Assembly (NCBI GenBank): GCA_038380435.1
Contig: JAWZYU010000011.1
Span: forward strand, 87,396,501 to 87,460,500
DNA from: Ryuthela nishihirai
Lineage: Eukaryota > Arthropoda > Arachnida > Araneae > Heptathelidae
Direction: 5' to 3'
Length of the DNA stretch: 64,000 nucleotides
The notes under the pieces were generated by a model. It was not told the DNA's origin, did not search any database, and worked only from the letters and a program-made list of their open reading frames with translations. The translations under genes were made by a program, and so were the position numbers. This document shows positions 1 through 10,579 of this stretch, one piece after another. Position 1 is the first letter of the stretch, and every line of letters starts with the position of its first letter.

Positions 1-2160
1 TGGAAAACTTTTAGCCTGTTGAACGTCTATTGCAAGGTAGATCTTATATACAAGTCCTACGAATAATTTAAACCAAATTTTATTAATTTTTCTGTGGAAC
101 AATTACTGTGTCATTCTTCTAGTAAAATACGTGAACCTTGGATCCGATGAGACTTTTTCCCGAAATTAACGTGGAGGTACGCTAGCGAGGGAATGATTTT
201 TTTTTTTTTCCCGATTAAACTGATTTATTACGAGCGCTGGATGATTTTAATAAAGGTGAGTGAGAGTTTTTATTTAGTAGGGGATCGATTAACGGGGTTG
301 GAAAAAATGAATCCCAAAGAATTGAAATTTAATAAAAGGGAATCGTTTAGCAGTCCTGGCAAAATGAATAGCAAAAGATTTTTAATAGAGGTAACTTTTA
401 ATAGAAAGGGTTTTAATTAATAAGAATACAACTTTGAGAGTTGATTTTTACAATTGAGAGATTCTTTGTAATATTTGCTAAATTTTGACTATCAGTCCAG
501 CTGCAAATAAAATATCAGTGGATTAGTGCAGGTAAGTTGAAAGGGTGCGTGAGACATTGTATTATTTTTTTTATAGTGGAAGTATTTGCTAAAACTAATG
601 TTCCCCTACACCGTTAACGTGCATTCGTGATGGAACTAAAGTTTTTACGCAACAGTAACTGCAACGTACTTTGAACATTCTACTGCGTACAAAAAAAAAA
701 GTTATTTTTTTTACCCGATTTCAACAGCGTGATGCGGCATACGTTCGCACGCAAACGATGTTAAAGACGGTTTTTTAGCCGACTTTTCTTCAGTGTAGCA
801 TTACTACGTGGAAACACAGATATCTGACGGGACCAACCCGATGGAGACTAATTTTAATAAGCCCAGCACTTGGAGGTTTAGGACGCGTCATTTCAAAAGG
901 GTTTGTCTACATTGGGTACATTGAAACGCCCTTGTATCGTAAAGGATTACAATTGGGAGAACCGTCTCGGGACTTGGAAAAATATCGAGTCCGAAAACCA
1001 CGATAAAGAGTGCTAGTGGGTTTTCACGATGTAAGGCAGTGCTCCTGACACGGAAGCAGCACAGATCCATGATTCATTCGTTAATAAAACCCTTGTGATT
1101 CCCCGTTTGGAATAATTTCACAGGACTTAACCATCCGTCAGTGAAACGTAGTCCAGGGTGAGGATCCGAACACTGAGTCTTTTAGGTCGGCCCTATTACC
1201 CCTCAATATTTTTCATCATGACGAGTATAATCAGTTTTTATTAATTTTTAACCCATCGGCATTTTCTGCGGGCCAGTCTTTTAAAAATAGTTACTGTGGA
1301 TAGTCCTAGTAAGCGACAGCCAACAGTCACGGAGTTAAAAGAAATAAGTGTTACTGAAACGGACTTAAAATACGTGAGTTATAAAAAATACATATGTTAA
1401 TGTGAAAGGACTATCGGGTTCATTATAAGAAATACGTAGAAAAAACTAGTTATAAAGAATACGAAGGTTGTAAAAAACGTATTAGGTTAATATTTGAAAT
1501 GTCTGATCCGTTCGACACCTTTCTAGGCCACATTAAGTACAAACCATAGTCGAGTGCGTCCGGCTATCGAGCCCAAGATAGTCGGTTCGAATCTCACTGC
1601 AGGTGGAGGATTTTTTTTTTTTTTTTTTTTTTTTTTTGATGAAACCCATCTACAGAAAACTTTTTTATTACGACCGTGGAGTGATTTTTTAATAAAGGTG
1701 AGAGAATTTTTGATGAGTGTTTAATTATAAGGAATAAATACAGAGAATATACAACATGTTTAGAGAACTTGTAAAAGGACGTGAGTTTGTGAAGTTTTAA
1801 TAGAGGTAACTTTTAATAGAAGGGATGTGTGGTTTTGGTGAGTGTTTAATTAATAAGAATACAACTTTGAGAGCTGATTTTCTGTTAAAGAAAGTTTTAT
1901 TTAGAGAGCTGCATTAGGCATTCTGACCGTTGTCATTCAGAAAGAGTTGAGTGGTCTTGTAAAATTTCAGATGAATACCTAGAGAGTTTTTAAATACAGG
2001 AGATGTACTAAAATACGTATTGGACACCACCGATTAGTTTTTTAAGGGGAGGGAGGTTTAATAAGAATACAACTTTGGGAGTTGATTTTACAATTGAGAC
2101 TTGTATCATCCTTTTCTGTGTAATTATTCTGAGGCGTGCATCAGCCGGTCCGAGGGAAGG
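1..2160. other. Noncoding DNA with diverged repeat modules
   Basis: I see no supportable gene here. Three stretches resemble one another. About 210-465, 1640-1885 and 2040-2100 share phrases such as 'aataagaatacaactttg' followed by 'gagagttgattt' or close variants, and 'taatagaggtaacttttaat' occurs near 388 and 1797. The first two also share a poly-T tract followed by 'ttattacga'. They look like diverged copies of one dispersed repeat. Short open frames in either direction have no recognisable protein. Confidence 0.5.
1540..1636 (+). repeat. tRNA-like SINE fragment with poly-T tail
   Basis: The stretch has an A-box-like start ('tagtcgagtgcgtccggc') and a clear B box ('ggttcgaatct') spaced as in a tRNA, followed within about 15 bases by 25 consecutive T. 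It does not fold as a complete tRNA by eye, so a tRNA-derived SINE remnant is more likely than a tRNA gene. Confidence 0.4.
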
Positions 2161-2164
2161 AGGG

Positions 2165-2500
2165 GCCTTAAAATATAGGTAGAGCTTAAAATATTGGTCA
2201 ACCAGGGGGTCTATGAAGAGGGCTTAAAATATGTGTAGGGGTCTAATCAAGAAAATCGAGACTATTCGAGAAGGGGAGCTTAAAATATAGCTCAACCAGG
2301 GGGTTTGCAAAATCGAGGTTTTAAAATAAAAGGCGAGTCTGAAATAAAGAAAAATCCAGACTATTCGAGAAGGGGGTTAAAATATAGGTAGGGCTTAAAA
2401 TATAGGTCAACCAGGGGGTTTGCAAAATCGAGGGTTTAAAATATAGGTGAGTCTGAAATAAAGAAAAATCGAGACTATTCGAGAAGGGGAGCTTAAAATT
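2165..2500. repeat. Tandem repeat, about 95-115 bp units
   Basis: About three imperfect units are present. Each contains 'gactattcgagaaggg', then 'ttaaaatatag', then 'caaccagggggt'. Units begin near 2188, 2280 and 2395. The last two also share a run through 'gcaaaatcgag' and 'tctgaaataaagaaaaatc'. The minus-strand open frame across it only translates the repeat. Confidence 0.75.
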
Positions 2501-2599
2501 AGAGTTAAAAACTAGATAGCACAAGGGGTTAAAAGGGGGAGGAATTTTTAATTATGAATTATTAATTATGAATTATTAATACCACGACAGTTGCTACGC

Positions 2600-2745
2600 C
2601 AGGTCAATTTCCTGTTGATTGCAACATAGGGATCAAAGTTCAGAAGGCAGCGTGGCCCAGCACAGGTCAATTTCCGGTCGATTGCGACATAGGGGGTCCA
2701 AGTCAAGAAGGCAACGTGGACGATTGCGACATAGGGGGGGAAAGC
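2600..2745. repeat. Short tandem repeat, about 55-63 bp units
   Basis: There are two full units and one partial. 'ggtcaatttcc' occurs at about 2603 and 2665, and 'gattgc(a/g)acataggg' three times (about 2617, 2680 and 2721). The phrase 'agaaggca(g/a)cgtgg' recurs once per full unit. It follows directly on the 2165-2500 array but is a different repeat. Confidence 0.7.
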
Positions 2746-3125
2746 ACTGTGCAAAGGGGGAACGGTAGGTTGTGAATAAACTACTTGCAGTATTATTGTT
2801 TTTCATACATTTTCACGACACACCTGGATCTTAGAAGGAACACACCAGTTGAGAATGATTGTTCTATAATTTCATAAACAAACTAGAAATATCTGTAGGA
2901 GAGACACCTTACAATAGAGACAGTTGTTTGAATTGGTGAATTAGTACATTTTATTAAACTCTCATTCACGTTAAGATGCCACATTCACAATGCGTATTTA
3001 TTTGATTATATTTGAATGTTGAGAAGTAAGATTCATTTTTTTAACTCATCTTCTTTCGGATGATTAATGTTCCATATATAATATAAATTATTTGGCAAAG
3101 TTTTGAGAGTTTATATTACTTTTAG

Positions 3126-5690
3126 GTTTGTGAAATTCATTTTGATGCAAAAGACATCCGCAGAACATCTGAGCATTATGATCAGAATAATGATAAGATA
3201 AAGATAACTGTGAATTTGCTGCAGCCAAGACTTCATGGTAGTGCCGTACCATGTAAGTTTCCAGGATGCCCAGAATATTTTACTTCTTCAAAATCCCATC
3301 GTGAAAATCCCTCCCAAAAAAAGGACAGATTAGAAAACAAACAAATTGAAACTGCTATAGCTGAAAGCATAGCTACTAAGCAAGCATATGAAAAAAATAC
3401 AATTATGCTTCATTGGATGAGCTAATGAACTGCTTGAAAAATTGTGATTTTCATCATCTGTGGACTATTGTTAACAAGGATAAGAAGGAAATGTTTTTAA
3501 AAATAATTATGCGACCTCATCCTGTTGTTTCGTTATCAATAGTTATAGATGAAGATCTACAAGTAACAACACATTAGGAAAGTGTGAAAATCAATAAGAT
3601 AAATAGTTATAATTTGCCGCTTACAGTTAGTAATGTAAATGATTTGGAGTGTATTTTAAAAGCCACTTTTGAATTACTGGACTATTCCTGTGATGAACAG
3701 TCTGCGAAAAGTTTATATAATATTGCTGAAAATGTTTTAGATTTTACTGAAAGGAATGCTCCTCAGTGCCAAAAGGATATTATTCATTTTGTTTCTGAAC
3801 AAATGTTTCTGTTGAAATGTCAAAAAAATAGCGTTGCAGTGCAGCGTTTCTAATTTTATGTTCTTTAGTATTTTCTATATCACCATATGCGTATCGTTTT
3901 TTACGTAACAGTGGCTGTTTAATTTTACCACATCCAAATACAATACGTAACCTTTGTAATAATTATAATATTGATCCTAAATTAGAGCAGTCTGAGCAAA
4001 ACGTTTTAATGTATATTAAGCAAAAAATTGCCTATCTAAATGATTCTGATAAAAATGTTGTTTTAATGATAAATGAAATCCACACTAAATCATTTTTAGA
4101 TTACAAAGGAGGGAATGTCATTGGAATGGCTTATAACTGTCAAGAGGCAGCAACTACTGCATATGTATTTATCATACAGAGTATTATGTCCGCATATAAA
4201 GATGTTGTACATATTCTTCCAGTTGCTAAAATATCTGCTGACATCCTGTATACTTTTATTTAAAGATAATTGAAAGATTAGAAATCCTTGGTGTTAAGGT
4301 CATTTCTATTATTAGTGATGATAATGCTATCAACAGATCAATTGAATATTGTATATTAACACCCTGTAGATCCTATGAGGCCATTATTTTTTATTATTGA
4401 CTGTGTTCATATATTGAAGTGTATCAGGAATAACTGGCTGAACCAAAATATCACAGCCAGTGTATGTATTATCCAAATTTTGATCAGAAACCAGAATGTG
4501 CAGATGATGCAATTTGTGTAAAAACTGCATCATTTTCTTCCCTTAAAAAGCTATGAAGTAGAATATACAAATTTAGCAAAAAATGGCTATACACTGACTT
4601 CAAAAGCTTTGTGTCCCACCAATCTTGAAAGGCAAAATGTGAAGTTGGCACTTCAAATTTTCAATATTAATGTTTCTGAAAGCCTTCGTCATATTGCAGG
4701 AGCACACATTTTGAAGAATCCCACATTTTGAAGACACTGCTGATTATATTGTGACCATATGTAAATGGTGGGACATACTTAATGTACGCACTCCAATGAA
4801 AGGTAAACACAAGAGAAATGATTATCAGGAACCACTAACTAATTCAGCAGATGACATAAAGGTCAATTTTTGAATAATTTTGTGAATTGGTTGGAAAACT
4901 GGGAGAAACTTGATTGTACAACAGGTTGTTACAGTTAAGAGACTCAACTTGCACTGAAGCATTCTACATATGCTATACTTGAAATTGCATGCTACTGTAT
5001 AGATGAACTAAACTTTAAATATATTTCAACTGGTAAACTCCAGACTGATTCATTAGAAGATCGTTTTGCTCGTTATAGACAGTTAGCTGGAGCTCAGTAT
5101 CACATCTCTGCAATCTGGTATATGAAACGGAAAAAAAAAATAAGAATTCAAAACTTTTTACCTTTAACTCTAAATTCATAGAAGCATGGAAATTTTAATG
5201 TTAGTGCAGTAGATGCTATGGAAGATGATTCCATACATTCTATTAATTCACAATACTTGCAAAGTCAAATTGTAGTTAATGAAAGTGATATTTTACAGTT
5301 AAATAATTTACTTCCAGTGTTAACTTATATATCAGGTTTTTGTGCTCATTCAGCATTAAAAAAATTAAACTATGTATACTGCAGAGACAACCTTGTATTA
5401 GAAAAAAATATAGAATGTAGTGAAACCTGGGATCTGATAAAAAAAACTTGATCGTGGAGGATTAAAATATCCCACTGAACATGTCACTAACATAATTATA
5501 TACAATTACATCATAATATCCAAGTGTTATCAGCTGAATTTGAAGCTGAATTTTTAAAATCACGTAACCAAAGATCTGTTGTCTCCAGTTTAACAATGAA
5601 TACCTTGAGTTGTAATGAGAAATATTTACCTATTGATATATGTGATAATGGGATTCAAATGATTTTCTTATGAAGTTAATTGTTTGTGCA
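3126..5690 (+). pseudogene. Decayed P-element/THAP9-like transposase
   Basis: P-superfamily transposases cut and paste DNA with an RNase-H-like nuclease and bind ends through a THAP zinc finger. After a good acceptor ('cttttag' ending at 3125), the reading begins VCEIHFD, the second half of a THAP domain, and continues to LLQPRLHGSAVP. Further on, in shifting frames, come LNDSDKNVVLMINEIH with FLDYKGGNVIGMAYN (4009-4260), KDVVHILP, RQNVKLALQIFN, and QTDSLEDRFARYRQLAGA (5042-5098), a strongly conserved C-terminal block of this family. Many stops and frameshifts interrupt it. Where the family usually has DEIH or DEM, this copy reads NEIH, so a catalytic Asp may be lost. The N-terminal THAP exon with the first cysteines was not found upstream. 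I could not define terminal repeats. Confidence 0.8.
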
Positions 5691-5699
5691 TCAACAAAT

Positions 5700-7800
5700 A
5701 CCTTGTTAAAAAATTACTGTAAAAAAAAGTGAATGATATTCCAGTTTCTCATGCAAAAGAAAGGAAATTAAATACACTGACACAAGTAGCACCTCTGTAA
5801 TTAGTACATTTATAATTTCTAGCAGTTTATTAACATAACTAGCTTTAAAGTAAATGCTCAAATCTTTTTGCTTTTTTTTTCATTGCTTCCTATTATGTTA
5901 GGACTGGTTCTTTACTGGTATTATCCAAATATAACAGTTTCGATATATAATTACAGTGGCAAATTATGATTCAGAAATATCATTTATCTATGTTAATTTT
6001 GCATTTATATTAAGGGAAATGTGGAAATAAGAATATCTGATTAAAGTGATTGATAATCATAGTAATTAATACTTTGCCACTTGTGCTTAACATCGGGTTT
6101 ATTTACTATGTTAAATTATGGAGTAATTATCAAATATTTATTGACTAATTTCAATAGAATTACACTTGCCAGTCTTTGAACACTGAAATTGAATAACTGC
6201 ATTCATGATTGTGAATAATTCACAGCTGTGTGTGTATATATATTCAGTAGTAAATTTTCACAGATGTCCTGTAGACATGGGACTCATGAAAGAGATAGTC
6301 AAGTTTGTTTAAATTTTTTGACTAGGTTTTTGAGATGATGAATTCCTTTAGTTTTCATATAATATTCTGAATTGAAGGTGAAAATTACAGTTCTGGCTGG
6401 GGGGAAAATATTTTGCAAGGTATTGTAGAGCAAAGAGGTTTACTTTCATCAGTTGCTCTAAGGTAGTCATAGATATATAAGAGTTCATTTAATTGCATCT
6501 GATTCAAAATAGTTTTTAATTTCAATGTAATGGGCCATTAATATTATACAACAGGTTTATGAATATGTAAATGCTGACATATATCTTAATAATAGTAGTT
6601 AGAGACAGGTACTGCACATCAGTGTAAAACGTTGTGTTTTATGATTAGTCAGATATGTGTTCTGATATATCATATGGGAATTGCTGCTTGGTCACTGTTG
6701 AAAAAATTATTTTTATTAATTTTGGTTTGGTTTCACCTTCCTTGAGCTTAAGTGCTAGTAGTCATTTACAGTGCTTACTTGATGGAGAAATTTTAAATAG
6801 AAAATAATAGATTCCTGAAATACATCTGGAGGAAATACATGCTTGAGAATAATCCATCAGTGTGTGTATTTTTTTTAGACTAGTCATTTATGGTAAGAGG
6901 AATTACCTTTAGTTTTGATGACATGAATTTGAATAGCTCTGGCTGGAGAAAAAATATTTTGCAAGGTATTGTAGAGCAAGAGGTTTATTTTCATCAGTTG
7001 CTCTATGGTAGTCATAGATATGTAAGAGTTCATTTAATTGCATCTGATTCAAAATAGTTTTTCATTTCAATATAATGTGCCTTTGATATTATAAAAGAGG
7101 TGTATGCAGCAAATGTAAATGCTGACCTATAAATCTTCATAATAGCAGTTTAAAAAAAATTGTTTATGATTTGTGTTGAAGATGTGTATGGTGTATAAGC
7201 CATTTACATAATCCAGTGAATGATGATATATCCTATGTTGGAAATCAGTTGGGTGGGAAATCAGTCAGTTCTAAAAATTGTGTTTTCTTGTAAAAATCAT
7301 GTGAGTGGTATTTATATGTAACTATCATGTGTCAAGAGGGATAAATTATTGACTGTTAAAATGCGTTTTTTGAATTATATCGTTTGTTGTACGTATGTTG
7401 TAATGTGGTAATAAAATTATTTATAGAAATTAGAATTGTTTTTTCTATTTGAAATGGTAACATTTAGAAGTGGTGATAACTTAAAAAGATCGGAAAACAT
7501 TTAAAGTGATAAAATATGTTAATAGTAGCATAATATTTAAATTTTATTCTTCTTGGTTTTCCCAATAGAAGAAAATTTTATCATATAGGCAATTTAAGAA
7601 AAGTGCTGAAATACTAATTGTTAATATACTAATTGTTCAGCGGGAAATTTTCGGAGTAAATCTTTAAAATAAAAACTTATAAGTTAACGATGTATTAAAT
7701 CAAGTACAATAATAAAAAATGTTATAGTAAACCTCGCGTTATATGGTTTAAAAAAAATCCGGTGAGAGTCACTATCATACAGTTAACAAGCGAAGTGCTC
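5700..7800. other. Noncoding, with a direct segmental duplication
   Basis: I see no gene in this AT-rich stretch. It contains two copies of a segment of about 270 bp, near 6325-6602 and 6880-7150. Both run through 'aaatattttgcaaggtattg', 'ttcatcagttgctct' and 'taatagtag' (or 'taatagcag'). Identity is high apart from small indels. The spacing is about 555 bp. It may be the degenerate 3' part of the adjoining P-like element, or an independent repeat. Confidence 0.65.
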
Positions 7801-7830
7801 CTGACGAGACGAACGTGGGTCTAACTAGCG

Positions 7831-7838
7831 TGACGTCA
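7831..7838 (+). promoter_or_regulatory. CRE palindrome in a GC-richer patch
   Basis: A perfect 'tgacgtca' (the CREB/ATF consensus site) lies in the most GC-rich stretch of the neighbourhood (about 7790-7920), roughly 110 bases before a short open exon. A 26-codon upstream frame starts at the ATG overlapping the site. No TATA box is obvious. Promoter function is inferred from this context only. Confidence 0.35.
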
Positions 7839-7938
7839 TGGAGTCTGTTGGAGGTGTTGTAGGAGGTGTTGGCATGGGGCGCAAGTGTCAGCGTGGGAGA
7901 GGGGCCGGGCAATAAGGAAGCAACAGTCTTGACCATAG

Positions 7939-8151
7939 CTGTCAAACAGGAAGGACGTTTTAAAATGCGTCAAGGGACGCCGCTCTTACTCAAATGATAC
8001 GCTTAAGGAGAGGGTTGGAAGATATGGAGGAAAGTGTGAAATTTTGTGTGCGATGTTAGATGAATTAAGTGACAATATTTTAATCACTCCGAGTTCTCTC
8101 ACCGTCCTAGAGAGTTTGGCTAGAAAGGCCGAGAAGAAGTCAAAATTTCAG
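7939..8151 (+). CDS. Candidate exon of an unrecognised protein
   Basis: An open frame runs from the stop at 7936-7938 to a consensus donor ('ttcag' then 'gtaaat', GT at 8152). It encodes a charged, leucine-containing peptide with segments such as LKERVGRYGGKCE and LSDNILITPSSL, ending KKSKFQ. The first ATG is at 8053. The reading stays open beyond the donor to 8286. The lysine-rich tail there contains KFTEENIYL, which is repeated at 8452-8481, so this may be a coding repeat. I do not recognise a family. Neighbouring CRE and GC content favour a genuine first exon; a transposon remnant is the alternative. Confidence 0.3.
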
Positions 8152-8214
8152 GTAAATAATGAGAAAAGGTGCAGCAGCAGCAATGCACTTAATGCAATTA
8201 AATTTAAGGTAGAA

Positions 8215-8481
8215 AAGATTGTGCCTAAATTTACCGAAGAAAATATTTATCTAGGTGATAAGTGTAAAATATTATGTTTTACCTGAAAGGGAAAAAGATA
8301 GTAAGAGTATTAATATCAGAGAAAGAGATTTAGAGCCTAGTGGTTTCATTGAGAGTGAAGTAAATAATAATGCAGACAGCGACAAAACTAAATGTGAGAA
8401 GGTTGAGGATAAGGTAGATTTAAACAAGGATTTATATAGTAGAGCTGTGGCTAAATTTAATGAAGAAAATATTTATCTAGC
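8215..8481 (+). repeat. Duplicated exon-like segment with donor site
   Basis: 'aaattta(c/a)(c/t)gaagaaaatatt' plus 'tatctag' occurs at about 8225-8252 and 8452-8480. In copy one it is followed by 'gtgataagtgtaaaatatta'. In copy two the same continuation ('gataagtgtaaaatatta') reappears only after 8788, because a miniature transposon was inserted at the junction. The encoded peptide, KF(T/N)EENIYL, is preserved in both copies. Confidence 0.65.
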
Positions 8482-8482
8482 T

Positions 8483-8780
8483 CGGTGGTTCTCAACCTTT
8501 TATGCTTCACGGAAATGTGTATGTAACTGGTGTACCTCTTGTATAGATAGATAAAACTATAGTTATTGTATAACAATGGGAATAAAATAAAACGTATATA
8601 TATATATACACACATTAAAGTTTGTATTCACAAAATACAAATATCGATAAATACAAATAATGACATTTTTGCACAGCAGTGTTACCAACTGAGCGACTTT
8701 GTTACTAGATCTAGCGACTTTTCAGCTCTCACGGCGTACCCCAAACCATTTTACCGCGTACCCCACGTTGAGAACCCCTG
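8483..8780. mobile_element. hAT-type miniature element (MITE)
   Basis: The left end reads 'cggtggttctcaacc'. The right end is the inverted 'gttgagaacccctg'. This is the CAGNGGTTCTCAAC terminal pattern of hAT non-autonomous elements. The flanking 8-bp duplications are 'atctagct' (8475-8482) and 'atctagat' (8781-8788), with one mismatch. The 298-bp interior is AT-rich and non-coding. It splits the second copy of the exon-like segment, so it is younger than that duplication. Confidence 0.85.
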
Positions 8781-8789
8781 ATCTAGATG

Positions 8790-9522
8790 ATAAGTGTAAA
8801 ATATTACGTTATTCCATTTGGTGAGTTAATATTCCTCCACTGTGCAACATGGGTTTCCTCAATGAACTATTAGATTTAAAAGTACATTGATTTGCATGCA
8901 GAAACACTACAAAGATTCTAACATTAAATATTAAGAATCTCTTATTTGCCTTGTAATATATGATGATTCTAAAAACAATGTTTTCTCAAGACATAAAAGA
9001 AAAGTTAAAAATGGGAAAAATTTATTACTTCAATTGAAGATATCAACTTTGTCCATGATAAGAGATAAAAATGTTTTCCGTGCTAGTCATTTGTTCAATT
9101 CTGCAGAGTTTGGAAGCAGAACTCATTATGACATTCTGGTTAAAGGTTTGCTGGACTGCTTCTTTAATGTGAGGCTGATACATATGTGCAAAAAACAGAG
9201 CATTGCATAACAGGGCCTATCAGTAAGACAGAAGTTTACAAAACTGATTCTAATTAAAGGACAATAATGTTGGTAGATATTATGATATGTATGTATGAGA
9301 TTCAGATATGATCAAAATAATATATTTTGATCATATCTGAATGCTACACTGTGTAATATATATATATAGATCCCTCAGCCTTGGATATCCTGTATATATA
9401 TTATTTATGAGCTAATATTGCTCTCAGTAAAGCAGAGATTTACACAATATTCTATTTAAAAGACAATAACATAATAAAATACTTTTATCATAGTTGACTG
9501 GTGCACTGTGTACTATATATAC
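8790..9522. other. Noncoding; degenerate repeats and one hairpin
   Basis: No gene is visible. Phrases such as 'tatttatgagctaatattg' (near 9400 and again near 9640) and 'ttaaa(a/g)gacaataa' (near 9256 and 9458) show that the 9200-9700 stretch holds diverged direct repeats. A 20-bp perfect inverted repeat with a 3-base loop lies at 9300-9342 (arms 'attcagatatgatcaaaata'). Confidence 0.5.
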
Positions 9523-9600
9523 ACAGTCGTATCAGAATTATATGACCACCTATCTAATAACGTAAATGGGGGAGGGGTCATATTATTCTGATACGACTGT
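9523..9600. mobile_element. 78-bp foldback MITE
   Basis: Two 25-bp arms, 9523-9547 and 9576-9600, are inverted copies of each other with one mismatch and a 28-base centre. Both are flanked by 'atac'-type sequence, consistent with TA-directed insertion. It interrupts one of the degenerate repeats of this stretch. No coding capacity. Confidence 0.65.
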
Positions 9601-9609
9601 ATACATACC

Positions 9610-10400
9610 TCAGTCTTTGGGATATCCCCTGTATATTATTTATGAGCTAATATTGTTATCAGTAATCTTTATTTCAGTTAAAGATAAGTAATATCAGCTC
9701 GTAACAGATACAATTCCATAGTAACACATTTTATGGAATATTGTGAAATGTTGTTTATTTAAATAAATATATATAGATCACAGTTTTTCAAGTATGATTT
9801 AATTCCTTATGCTTTTTTTAAAAAAAAGAAGACAAGAATATTGGACATATGTATGAATATATATGAGAGTAACACTTTGAATATTGCATAACAGTCAGTG
9901 GCCATTGAATTCTAACCACCTGATGCTATGTTATGTCAATAGGAAGCTAATACTGAAGCTCTTTACTTCTAAAATAAGCACTATAGGTGAAAATGTCAAT
10001 GAAGATAATCACAAGATTCAGTTGTTTTTTTTTATCAAAGCTTATAAATTTTGGTTTTTCAACAATATATTGCATATTTAGACAGTTATAGAAGTAAATA
10101 TGAAGGGTAAAACAGATTGTGCTGAATTTCAATACTCATCACTTTTAATTTCTTAAAATACTTTTGCTGGTAAAAGCTCTAAATATTGAATGAATATTGT
10201 TAAAAAACTAATATTTAAATTGATTTGATTGGGAAAGTTAATTTCTTTTCAGCCGTATTTTCCTATAAAAGATTTATGTTAGAAGTTAATGAGAAGCTAC
10301 TTTTGAAGCTCTATGACAATATAACATGGAGTAGGATGATCATAATACAATGACCATTTCCTCAAAGTATCATGTCATATTTTACATGCAAGAAATATGC
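9610..10400. other. Noncoding AT-rich DNA
   Basis: I see no gene, RNA gene or recognisable element. Overlapping open frames on both strands at 9884-10132 are short, AT-driven and unlike known proteins. Confidence 0.5.
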
Positions 10401-10403
10401 CTT

Positions 10404-10575
10404 ATTGATAAATAAATAAAATAAGCACCCGCTCAAGCAGCTGCTTGCCACAGAGGTCTGACAGGAGCCTGTCAGTTTATACACCACAGTAGAAAATCTG
10501 TGAGGATGGCGGGACCTCAGCAGAAAAATAACACAAACATCCACACCGTATCCGGGGCTTGAAACCGGTCCCTTA
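10404..10575 (-). repeat. SINE family 1, copy 1
   Basis: Read on the minus strand it carries the body shared with 16068-16200 and 17257-17429: 'ctgctgagg', a 'ccatcctcacaga' block, 'gtcagacctctgtgg', 'caagcagctgcttgag', then a T/A-rich tail of 'ttattta' repeats. Its head is diverged ('gtttcaagccccgg' resembles a B box). The minus-strand open frame here is only a translation of the SINE. Confidence 0.75.
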
Positions 10576-10579
10576 AAAA

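Noticed and set aside
2165..2745. CRISPR-like regular repeats
   Set aside because: The units are 55-115 bp, contiguous and imperfect with no unique spacers. The context is eukaryotic.
10362..10544. Minus-strand open frame with a plausible hydrophobic peptide, similar in translation to one at 15986-16228
   Set aside because: Both are translations of the SINE-1 repeat, whose sequence similarity extends beyond the frame and which has a tRNA-like head.
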